A stretch of 6,398 bases of DNA. Origin: Bacillota bacterium (GTDB lineage Bacteria > Bacillota > Sulfobacillia > Symbiobacteriales > ZC4RG38). Positions within the stretch are counted from its first letter, which is position 1; each line of letters starts with the position of its first letter. This document shows, in pieces, positions 1 through 5,632 of this stretch. Both the position numbers and the translations under genes were made by a program. The stretch spans positions 1 through 6,398 of the forward strand of contig QGUP01000120.1 of the NCBI GenBank assembly GCA_003242505.1. Reading direction: 5' to 3'. The notes under the pieces are model-generated. The model saw nothing but the letters and a program-made list of their open reading frames with translations, was not told the origin of the DNA and did no database searches.

Positions 1-283
1 AGGTGAGTTCGAACATCCCCGTCAGCACCCCCAGGACCCCATGGGTCCGGGCCTCCATCAGCGCCCCCTTCACCAGGGCGTTGCCGAAGCTGCTGATGGG
101 GACGGTGGCGCCGCCGCCGGCAAACTCTACCAGCCGGTCGTAGAGGCCAAGACCCCCCAGGACTCCCCCGGCCACCGTCAGCCCGCTGAGGACGTGGCCG
201 GGGGAGTACTTGGTGTTGTCCAGGATCACCTGGGCCACCAGGCAGATAAGCCCTCCCAGGAGGAAGGCCTTCAGGTAGATCAT
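1..283 (-). CDS. spoVAE: SpoVAE (SpoVAEb-type) dipicolinate channel membrane protein, 3' end cut by window
   Basis: Small integral membrane protein of the SpoVA complex, which moves Ca-dipicolinic acid into the forespore and out again at germination. The visible 94 residues begin MIYLKAFLLGGLIC. They contain the family core GLYDRLVEFAGGGATVP followed by ISSFGNALVKGA, then HGVLGVLTGMFELT at the window edge. The family is usually about 115 to 120 residues, so roughly the last 20 to 25 are missing. Two hydrophobic helices are visible (about residues 4-21 and 32-48), and a further one begins near residue 82. The ATG start lies 13 bases after the spoVAD stop. A Shine-Dalgarno-like AGGTGAGGG (302-294) overlaps that stop, which suggests translational coupling. 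The protein is paralogous to SpoVAC (VPISSFGN here, VPVTGFAN there). Family assignment is by recalled resemblance to Bacillus SpoVAEb and is firm. Confidence 0.93.
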   Translation of the reverse strand, partial: MIYLKAFLLGGLICLVAQVILDNTKYSPGHVLSGLTVAGGVLGGLGLYDRLVEFAGGGATVPISSFGNALVKGALMEARTHGVLGVLTGMFELT

Positions 284-296
284 CGCCCGACCACCC

Positions 297-1337
297 TCAC
301 CTTTCGATGACCACCCCGTGGGCCACCGCCGGGATGCTCTCCCCCTGTTGGCAGCTGGTGGGGCTCAGCAGGGCACCGGTGGCCACCAGGAGGAGCCGGC
401 GCAGCTCCCCGGCGGCCATGCGCCGGAGCAGGTGGCCGTAGGTCACCACCGCCGAGCAGGCACAGCCGCTGCCCCCGGCGTGCACCTTCTGCCGGTCCAG
501 GTCGTAGATGAGCATGCCGCAGTCCACGTGCCGGTCCCCCAGGTCCAGCCCCCCGTCCCGGGCCAGGAGTTCGGTGGCCATCTCCTTCCCGAACCGGGCC
601 AGGTCCCCGGTGGCGATCAGGTCGTAGTCCTCCGGCCGCCGGCCGAGGTCCAGGAGGTGCTGCCGGATGGTGTCCACCGCGGCGGGGGCCATGGCCGCGC
701 CCTGGTTGTACGGGTCCTTGATCCCGAGGTCCATCACCTTGCCCAGGGTGGCGTGGGTGATCCGGGGACCGTCCCCCAGGTCGGGACTTGCCACCACCGC
801 GGCGCCGGCCCCGGTGACGGTCCACTGCGCGTAGGGCTTGCGCTGGCTGCCGTACTCCACCGGGTACCGGTACTGCCGCTCGGCGGTGCCGTTGTGGGAG
901 GAACAGGCCACCAGGACCCGGCGGGCGTAGCCGCCGTCGACCAGCATGGCGGCCAGGGCGAGGCCCTGGGCCGAGGTGGCGCAGGCCCCGTAGATGCCAA
1001 GGTACGGGATGCCCAGTTCCGCCGCGGCGAAGCTGGAGGTGATGAGCTGGTTGAGGAGGTCCCCGGACAGGAAGAAATCCACCTGGTCCGGGGTCACCCC
1101 CGCCTTCTGCAGGGCGGTCCGGCAGGCGTTGAGCATCATCTCCCGCTCCGCCTGCTCAAAGCTCTCCTGCCCGGCGAGAAGGTCCGGGTAGGCGTGGTCA
1201 AAGCTTCCGGCCAGGGGGCCCTGGTTCTCCATGGGGCCGACCACCGCGCCGGTGCCCAGGATCACCGGCGGCCGGGAGAAGGCCACCGACTGCCGGCCGA
1301 GCCGGCGGGTCCCAGGGGCGGCGACCTCCTGGCTCAT
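297..1337 (-). CDS. spoVAD: SpoVAD, thiolase-fold dipicolinic acid-binding protein
   Basis: Soluble, membrane-associated SpoVA component with a thiolase/ketoacyl-synthase-like fold. In Bacillus it binds dipicolinic acid directly and is needed for its uptake into the spore. The 346 residues (Bacillus protein about 338) carry the family signatures: GTGAVVGPMENQGPL (28-42), SGDLLNQLIT (91-100), YGACATSAQG (116-125, with C119 at the thiolase-type nucleophile position), SSHNGTAERQYRYPVEYG (146-163), VMDLGIKD (201-208), MAPAAVDTIRQHL (216-228), HAGGSGCACSAVVTYGH (286-302) and GALLSPTSCQQGESIP (321-336). The protein ends HGVVIER, a few residues shorter than the Bacillus C-terminus. The ATG start overlaps the spoVAC stop in an ATGA arrangement, and the weak GGTGAT upstream fits coupled translation. 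No transmembrane helix is expected. Gene identity is very secure; D93 and C119 as ligand-pocket residues are inferred from the known Bacillus structure. Confidence 0.97.
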   Translation of the reverse strand: MSQEVAAPGTRRLGRQSVAFSRPPVILGTGAVVGPMENQGPLAGSFDHAYPDLLAGQESFEQAEREMMLNACRTALQKAGVTPDQVDFFLSGDLLNQLITSSFAAAELGIPYLGIYGACATSAQGLALAAMLVDGGYARRVLVACSSHNGTAERQYRYPVEYGSQRKPYAQWTVTGAGAAVVASPDLGDGPRITHATLGKVMDLGIKDPYNQGAAMAPAAVDTIRQHLLDLGRRPEDYDLIATGDLARFGKEMATELLARDGGLDLGDRHVDCGMLIYDLDRQKVHAGGSGCACSAVVTYGHLLRRMAAGELRRLLLVATGALLSPTSCQQGESIPAVAHGVVIER

Positions 1338-1792
1338 CGGTGGATCACCGCGGCCACCAGCCCGACGACAAAGGCCGTCACCACGCCGAAGGTGATGACC
1401 GATCCGGCCAGCATGAACATCTTGCTGCCGATGCCGAAGACCAGCCCTTCCCGCTTGAATTCCAGGGCCGAGCTGGTGACCGCGTTGGCAAAGCCGGTGA
1501 CCGGCACCGTCAGCCCCGCGCCGGCCAGCCGGGCGAGCTTGTCGAAGTACCCGAGGCCGGTGAGAAGGGTGCCGAGGAAGATCAGGGTCGCGATGGCCGG
1601 GTTGCCCGCGGCCTGTCGGTCCAGCCCCAGGACGGCCTGGTAGAAGTCCGTCAGGGCCTGCCCCAGGGTGCAGACCGCGCCCCCGGAGAGAAAGGCCGCG
1701 CAGGCGTTCCGGAGCCGCGGCGGCCGGGGCTCTCGCTCCTGGACCAGCTGCTGGTACCGGCGCTGGTCCGCCTTCACCGGCTTCTTCGCCAC
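1334..1792 (-). CDS. spoVAC: SpoVAC, mechanosensitive-type dipicolinate channel protein
   Basis: Integral membrane SpoVA protein. In Bacillus, SpoVAC behaves as a mechanosensitive channel through which Ca-dipicolinate leaves the spore core at germination. The 152 residues match the usual length of about 150. A basic N-terminus (AKKPVKADQRRYQQLVQERE) precedes PRLRNACAAFLSGGAVCTLGQ. Next come NPAIATLIFLGTLLTGLGYFDKLARLAGAG (64-93), the signature VPVTGFANAVTSSALEFKREG (96-116), and a long hydrophobic end from about residue 117 to 150. The GTG start is chosen because GGGGGTGA (1805-1798) sits 5 bases upstream and the length then matches the family. A GTG three codons earlier is possible but would overlap that site. 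An upstream open extension toward 2122 is antisense-like junk over the ccsA end. This is the first gene of its operon; no spoVAA or spoVAB precedes it, as is common in Clostridia-type spoVACDE sets. Confidence 0.95.
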   Translation of the reverse strand: MAKKPVKADQRRYQQLVQEREPRPPRLRNACAAFLSGGAVCTLGQALTDFYQAVLGLDRQAAGNPAIATLIFLGTLLTGLGYFDKLARLAGAGLTVPVTGFANAVTSSALEFKREGLVFGIGSKMFMLAGSVITFGVVTAFVVGLVAAVIHR

Positions 1793-1812
1793 CGGTCTCA
1801 CCCCCGCCCCGG

Positions 1813-1842
1813 TAGTCTCCGTCGCCCCCTGCCGGCTTATAC
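1813..1842 (-). promoter_or_regulatory. Candidate sigma-G-type (forespore) promoter of spoVA
   Basis: On the minus strand, GTATA (1842-1838) and GAGACTA (1819-1813) are separated by exactly 18 bases. The Bacillus sigma-G pattern is GnATr, 18 bases, CATnnTA. The -35 fits fully and the -10 differs at the first and third positions. The predicted start near 1806 would leave a short leader of about 14 bases holding the GGGGGTGA ribosome site. Bacillus spoVA is transcribed by sigma-G, so the location is right. In GC-rich sequence such short matches can arise by chance, and the leader is tight, so this is a candidate only. Confidence 0.4.
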
Positions 1843-1872
1843 CGTTCGGCTGGCGCCGGCGATGGCCCCGGC

Positions 1873-1890
1873 CCGGGCCCGGGTGCCCGG
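1873..1890. repeat. GC-only palindromic element between terminator and spoVA
   Basis: CCCGGGCCCGGG (1872-1883) is a perfect 12-base palindrome. On the minus strand, CCGGGC (1890-1885) and GCCCGG (1878-1873) can also form a 6-bp stem with a 6-base loop. It lies just downstream of the ccsA terminator and upstream of the candidate spoVA promoter. It could add to termination, be a protein-binding site, or mean nothing in such GC-rich DNA. No T tract follows it. Confidence 0.3.
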
Positions 1891-1893
1891 CCA

Positions 1894-1926
1894 CAAAAGG
1901 ACGGCCCGGCCAGGGTCCGGCCGGGC
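1894..1926 (-). terminator. Probable intrinsic terminator after ccsA
   Basis: Read on the minus strand, a perfect 8-bp stem GCCCGGCC / GGCCGGGC (1926-1919 and 1911-1904) encloses a 7-base loop. It is followed by CGTCC and then TTTT (1898-1895). It begins 31 bases after the ccsA stop and before the spoVA promoter region, so it separates the two operons. The T tract is short and offset 5 bases from the stem, so termination may be partial. Confidence 0.55.
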
Positions 1927-1956
1927 TATGGGGCCGCCGGTGGCGTCCGGTGGGGG

Positions 1957-3219
1957 TTACAGGTCGCCGCCGGCGTAGCTGTGGAGGCCCACGATCAGAA
2001 GGTTGACCCCCACCAGGGTGAAGAGGACCGCACCGAAGCCGATGACGGCCATCCAGGCGGAGACCCGCCCCTCCCAGCCCCGGGTGAGCCGCAGGTGCAG
2101 GTAGGCCGAGTAGACCAGCCACGAGATGAAGGCCCAGGTCTCCTTCGGGTCCCAGAACCAGTACCGGCCCCAGGCCACCTTGGCCCAGAACATGGCAAAG
2201 ACCAGGGCCCCCAGGGTGAAGACGGGATAGCCGATGGCCACCGCCCGGTAGCTGATCTCGTCTAGCAGGTCAGCGTCCAGCCCCTGGGCGAGCCGGGCCA
2301 GGGCCTCCCGGAAGGGCAGGCCCCGGCAGAGAAGTCTCCGGAGCAGGTAGTACACCGGGGTGCCGAGGGCCACCGCGAAGAGCAAGGTATTGGCATTCTT
2401 GCCCTTTATCCACCCGGGGGCTGCCACCAGGGGCAGAGGCAGGCCAAAGAGGCTGCCGGCCTGGCCCGGCGCAGACCCCGCCGGACCGATGATTGGCGGC
2501 AGGTGGTACCGGGAGACGCCCCGGTCCAGCACGATCACCCACTCCTGCCCCAGGGTATACCGCAGGAGGTACGCCAGCACCGCGAAGGTCAGCACGGTGC
2601 TCGCAAACCAGAAGATGCTCTCCAGGGCCAGCCCCGCCAGCCGGCTCTCTTTCTCGGCTTCCCGGGTGCGCAGGAGGTAGAGGAGCGCGGCAGCGAAGGC
2701 CACCGCGAAGAACCCCTCCCCCAGAGCGGCAAAGCTGACGTGGAGGACGAGCCAGTGGCTCCGGAGCTGGGGGATGAGGGGCTCCACCTCCCGGGGGAAG
2801 ACATAGGAGTAGGCCAACAGGGCGACGGTCACCGGCGTCGCCAGGGCCCCGAGGACGGGGAACCGGTACAGGCGATAGAGGACCTGGAAGGCCACCATGC
2901 TGCAGAAGCTCATGAACCCGATGAACTCGTAGAGGTTGGCGGTGGGCCAGTGGCCCGCCCCCTGCCACCGGGCCAGGATGCCCACGGCGTGGGCCAGAGT
3001 GCCCAGGGTGGCCAGGGCGAAGGCCCAGCCCGGTGCTCGCAAGTAGAACCCTCCGGCCGCCGGGGTGCTCCCCGGCCCGACGCCGGTGACCTGTCCGCCG
3101 GCGCCTGCCGCGGCGAGGGCGAGGCGCCGCTGGCCGATGAAGCCCGCGACGTAAAGGATGCTGGCCGCCAGGTAGCTGAAAAAGGCGACCGCCAGCAGCC
3201 AGTGGCTTGCCGTCACCAA
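1957..3219 (-). CDS. ccsA: CcsA/ResC (CcsB-type) cytochrome c haem-lyase subunit
   Basis: Multi-spanning membrane protein that, with ResB, exports haem and joins it to apocytochrome c outside the membrane (System II). It is 420 residues as annotated from TTG 3219. The WWD-type haem loop is clear: WGRYWFWDPKETWAF (350-364), followed by SWLVYSAYLHLRLTRGW (366-382). Other conserved elements are LAHAVG (75-80), NLYEFIGF (95-102), SHWLVLHVSFA (154-164), DEISYRAVAIGYPVFTLGAL (320-339) and the C-terminal VNLLIVGLHSYA. H77, H160, H375 and H413 lie at family-conserved places; H160 and H413 are the likely haem-ligand histidines flanking the WWD loop. About ten hydrophobic helices are visible. An unusual insertion spans about residues 190 to 316 and adds two helices plus an outer loop. 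The start is uncertain: the strong AGGAGG is 20 bases from TTG but 8 from an in-frame ATT at 3231. Last gene of its operon. Confidence 0.95.
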   Translation of the reverse strand: MVTASHWLLAVAFFSYLAASILYVAGFIGQRRLALAAAGAGGQVTGVGPGSTPAAGGFYLRAPGWAFALATLGTLAHAVGILARWQGAGHWPTANLYEFIGFMSFCSMVAFQVLYRLYRFPVLGALATPVTVALLAYSYVFPREVEPLIPQLRSHWLVLHVSFAALGEGFFAVAFAAALLYLLRTREAEKESRLAGLALESIFWFASTVLTFAVLAYLLRYTLGQEWVIVLDRGVSRYHLPPIIGPAGSAPGQAGSLFGLPLPLVAAPGWIKGKNANTLLFAVALGTPVYYLLRRLLCRGLPFREALARLAQGLDADLLDEISYRAVAIGYPVFTLGALVFAMFWAKVAWGRYWFWDPKETWAFISWLVYSAYLHLRLTRGWEGRVSAWMAVIGFGAVLFTLVGVNLLIVGLHSYAGGDL

Positions 3220-3239
3220 CCCGTTCGAAATGGTCGCTC

Positions 3240-3245
3240 CCTCCT
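3240..3245 (-). promoter_or_regulatory. Ribosome binding site of ccsA, oddly placed
   Basis: A perfect AGGAGG (3245-3240) precedes ccsA. It is 8 bases from an in-frame ATT (3231-3229) but 20 bases from TTG 3219 and 23 from GTG 3216. No ATG, GTG or TTG lies in frame at normal distance. The site therefore argues for initiation at ATT, adding four residues, or for unusually long spacing. Confidence 0.6.
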
Positions 3246-3271
3246 CTTCGGCGACCGCCGGGACAGCGGGG

Positions 3272-4837
3272 CTACCGGGCGCCTTCCGCCCCGGCAGACC
3301 CCGGGCTCCTCTCCACCCCGCTCCCGACGGTCAGTTCACCGCCCAGGGCCCGGGCGATGCGCCGGACCTCCTGCTGCAGCCCCCACCGGTCCTTGTTGGT
3401 CCGGGCCCCCAGGACCACCTCGGTCCCCAGGTCCAGGGCCCAAATCTGCCGGTGGAAGATGAAGAAGGTGATGTACATTCCCACCATGACCACCCCGAGC
3501 CCACCGTACATGTAGGGCACCGTCAGGTCCCGGCGGGCCCGGAGGCCGGTGTACCACCGGCTGGAGATGCCGACCTGGCGTAGGGCGTAGGGCCCTTCCG
3601 CCACGGATCGGGCCTCCACCCCCGGTTGGATGGCCACGTTGAGGGCCTGCCGGCCCAGTTCCTGTCCGTCGGGGCCGACGAACCGGAGCAGGAAGACCGG
3701 GTTGGCGATCTCCCGGGACCGGTTAACGGGCTGGCCGGTGGCCGGGTCGAGTTCAAAGTCGTGGAAGTACCGCTCCACCACCACCCGCACCTCCGGGGTG
3801 ACCGGGTACTCCCGGGCGGGGGATTTCAGGTCCAGGTCCACCTTTCCCAGCACCCGGTCCCCGGTCACCAGTTCCAGGTGGGCGATCCCCGGCTCCTCCC
3901 GCCAGGAGGCCTGGTAGATCTCCCAGGGGCCCCACCAGGGCCCGTAGACCAGGGGCTTGTTCACCTCGATGTTGTGGTGGAGCACCTCCCGGCCGTCCTC
4001 CAGGAGGGTGGCCTGGGTCTGAAAGAGCCGGGGCATGCCGTTGGGGTATGTCTCCATAGTGAACCGGTTGTTCCGGATGGCCAGCCGGGTGCCGGGGAGG
4101 GCCACCGTCTGCCCGTTCTCGATCCAGAGGTCGTGGGTGACGTCCACCCCGGGCAGGGCCTTGGCCCCCGCAGCCAGGGCACAGATAATCAGACCGATGT
4201 GGATGACGTAGGGGCCGTAGCGCCCCAGCCGGCCCCGGTCTGCATGGAGCCCCTTCCCCTCCCGCCAGACCCGGTACCCCCGGCGGCGGAGGGTCTCAGC
4301 CAAGGGGGCGAGGGGATCCTCCCCCTGCGCCGGCAGCCGGGCCTGGACCGGCTGCCGGAGGAGGAACCCCAGGTGCTTTTCCACCGTGGGGCGCTGCAGG
4401 GCCCGGTGCAGGGGCACCAGCCGCTGGAGGCTGCACACGATGAGACTGATAACGAGAAGGTACACCAGAGTGAGAAACCACCAGGAGGTATAGGTGCGGG
4501 TCAGCCCCGTGGCCATCAGCAGCCGGCCCAGGAGCGGCCCGTACCGGGCCGGGTAGTACAGTTCCGGCGGCCGCCAGTCCTGATACAGCCCTTCCTGCTC
4601 CACCAGGGTGCCGGCGATGGCCGCCAGGGCGATGAGGACGATCAGGACGACAGCAACGCGGACCGACGCGAAGAAGTCCCAGGCGGCGTCCAGGAACTGG
4701 ACCCAGGGCGAGGGCTCCTCCCGCCGGCGCCGGAGCGGCGCGTCCGGGGCGACGGGGACGCCGCAGGCCGGGCAATACCGGGCCTCTTCCGGCAGGGTCG
4801 CGTTGCAGTCCGGGCAGCGGTCCAGTGCCACGTTCAC
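3272..4837 (-). CDS. resB: ResB/Ccs1 cytochrome c biogenesis protein with N-terminal zinc ribbon
   Basis: Membrane partner of CcsA in System II haem transport and ligation to apocytochrome c. It is 521 residues, near the usual ResB length. Residues 8-25 form a zinc ribbon, CPDC-X10-CPAC, on the predicted cytoplasmic side, followed by a basic RRRRE stretch. Transmembrane helices lie at about 59-79 (VRVAVVLIVLIALAAIAGTL), 118-137, 208-226 and 441-462. Family motifs include RGRLGRYGPYVIHIGLI (201-217, with H213), NKPLVYGPWWGPWEIYQASW (293-312), GLRARRDLTVPYMYGGLG (431-448) and FFIFHRQIW (458-466, with H462). H213 and H462 are the likely haem-relay histidines. The stretch 230-440 is the outer domain, and 467-521 is a charged inner tail with VLGARTNKDRWG. 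The GTG start has GGAGGAG (4847-4841) just upstream; a second GTG at 4831 has comparable support. The gene starts 41 bases after the ccdA stop. The zinc ribbon is not part of standard ResB. Confidence 0.95.
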   Translation of the reverse strand: MNVALDRCPDCNATLPEEARYCPACGVPVAPDAPLRRRREEPSPWVQFLDAAWDFFASVRVAVVLIVLIALAAIAGTLVEQEGLYQDWRPPELYYPARYGPLLGRLLMATGLTRTYTSWWFLTLVYLLVISLIVCSLQRLVPLHRALQRPTVEKHLGFLLRQPVQARLPAQGEDPLAPLAETLRRRGYRVWREGKGLHADRGRLGRYGPYVIHIGLIICALAAGAKALPGVDVTHDLWIENGQTVALPGTRLAIRNNRFTMETYPNGMPRLFQTQATLLEDGREVLHHNIEVNKPLVYGPWWGPWEIYQASWREEPGIAHLELVTGDRVLGKVDLDLKSPAREYPVTPEVRVVVERYFHDFELDPATGQPVNRSREIANPVFLLRFVGPDGQELGRQALNVAIQPGVEARSVAEGPYALRQVGISSRWYTGLRARRDLTVPYMYGGLGVVMVGMYITFFIFHRQIWALDLGTEVVLGARTNKDRWGLQQEVRRIARALGGELTVGSGVERSPGSAGAEGAR

Positions 4838-4878
4838 CTTCTCCTCCGGTTGTCCTCAGGGAGCGCACTTGTGGGGCG

Positions 4879-5601
4879 TCAGAACCCGGTAAAGCCCCCG
4901 GGGGTGAGGGAGATCAGCCAGCCGATGACCCGCTGGAGCTGGCCGGTGACCAGGAGGAAGCCCATGGCTACCATCAAGGCGCCGCCCACCCGCTCCGCCA
5001 CCCCGGAGTACCGGACCAGCCACCGGACCGAGCCAAGGCCGTAGGCCAGGAGCAGGAACGGCACCGCAAACCCCAGGGAATAGGCCGCCAGGAGCGGTAC
5101 CCCCTGCCCCGGATTCTGCTCCGCCAGCACCAGCACGGAGGTCAGGATCGGCCCGATGCAGGGGGTCCACCCGGCGGCAAAGGCGATCCCCACGACAAAG
5201 CTCCCGAGGTAGCCGCTGGGCCGGCGGGCCAGCTGCAGCCGCCGTTCCCGCAGGAAGAAAGGAATCCGCAGGACCCCCAGCAGGGTCAGGCCCATGGCCA
5301 TCACCAGCAGCCCGCCCACCCAGCGTAGGGTCTCCTGGTAGGCCCGGAACAGATAAGCCAGCACCGTGGTGCCCAGGCCAAGGGCCACCCAGATCACCGA
5401 GAAGCCGAGAACGAACATCACCCCGTGCCGGAGCACCTGCCGCCTGGCCTCCGGGCCGCCGGCCGCCAGTTCCGCGGCGGAGAGCCCGGTCAGGTACGAG
5501 AGGTACGAGGGGTAGACTGGCAGCACGCAGGGGGACAGAAAGGAAAGCGCCCCCGCGGCCATGGCCACCAGCAGGTTCGGGGCCTCTACCGGAATCTCCA
5601 A
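4879..5601 (-). CDS. ccdA: CcdA, transmembrane thiol-reductant carrier
   Basis: Six-helix membrane protein of the DsbD-gamma/CcdA family. It takes electrons from cytoplasmic thioredoxin and hands them to outer thioredoxin-like proteins such as ResA. It is 240 residues, normal for CcdA (about 235). The two redox cysteines are in the expected motifs, SFLSPCVLPVYPSYLSYLTG (20-39, C25) and AAGWTPCIGPILTSVLVL (142-159, C148). Hydrophobic helices lie at about 10-30, 57-84, 92-112, 130-157, 165-187 and 200-222. The start is TTG, supported by AGGAG (5615-5611) 9 bases upstream; no better in-frame codon is nearby. It lies 31 bases after resA and 41 before resB, so it is clearly co-transcribed. In Bacillus subtilis ccdA is unlinked from resABC, whereas here it sits inside the cluster next to its presumed partner. 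CcdA in Bacillus also serves the spore-cortex oxidoreductase StoA, so a second role in sporulation is possible. Confidence 0.95.
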   Translation of the reverse strand: MEIPVEAPNLLVAMAAGALSFLSPCVLPVYPSYLSYLTGLSAAELAAGGPEARRQVLRHGVMFVLGFSVIWVALGLGTTVLAYLFRAYQETLRWVGGLLVMAMGLTLLGVLRIPFFLRERRLQLARRPSGYLGSFVVGIAFAAGWTPCIGPILTSVLVLAEQNPGQGVPLLAAYSLGFAVPFLLLAYGLGSVRWLVRYSGVAERVGGALMVAMGFLLVTGQLQRVIGWLISLTPGGFTGF

Positions 5602-5610
5602 GGGGCAACA

Positions 5611-5615
5611 CTCCT
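5611..5615 (-). promoter_or_regulatory. Ribosome binding site deciding the TTG start of ccdA
   Basis: AGGAG (5615-5611) lies 9 bases before TTG 5601. No ATG or GTG occurs in frame near it, and the protein from TTG begins right before the first CcdA helix, so TTG is the preferred start. Confidence 0.65.
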
Positions 5616-5632
5616 GTGGTCACCGGATTGGG

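Noticed and set aside
318..1643. Open frame of 441 residues on the plus strand
   Set aside because: It lies antisense to spoVAD and spoVAC, which have clear family motifs. Its protein is rich in Gly, Pro, His and Val with no recognisable domain, as expected when GC-rich genes are read backward.
1793..2122. Upstream extension of SpoVAC by 110 residues as a possible fused domain
   Set aside because: The added part is Arg/Pro/Gly-rich, overlaps the ccsA end and terminator in another frame, and the internal GTG has a good ribosome site and gives the normal SpoVAC length.
2503..3462. Open frame of 319 residues on the plus strand
   Set aside because: It is antisense to ccsA and the end of resB; it has no domain and ends in Pro/Arg/Gly-rich low-complexity sequence.
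3626..5044. Open frame of 472 residues on the plus strand
   Set aside because: It is antisense across resB and into ccdA, crosses a real gene boundary, and has low-complexity composition with no motif.
4856..5623. Alternative 255-residue minus-strand frame over ccdA
   Set aside because: It is a frame-shifted shadow of ccdA, rich in Gly, Pro, Ala and Arg, while the true frame shows six helices and both redox cysteines.
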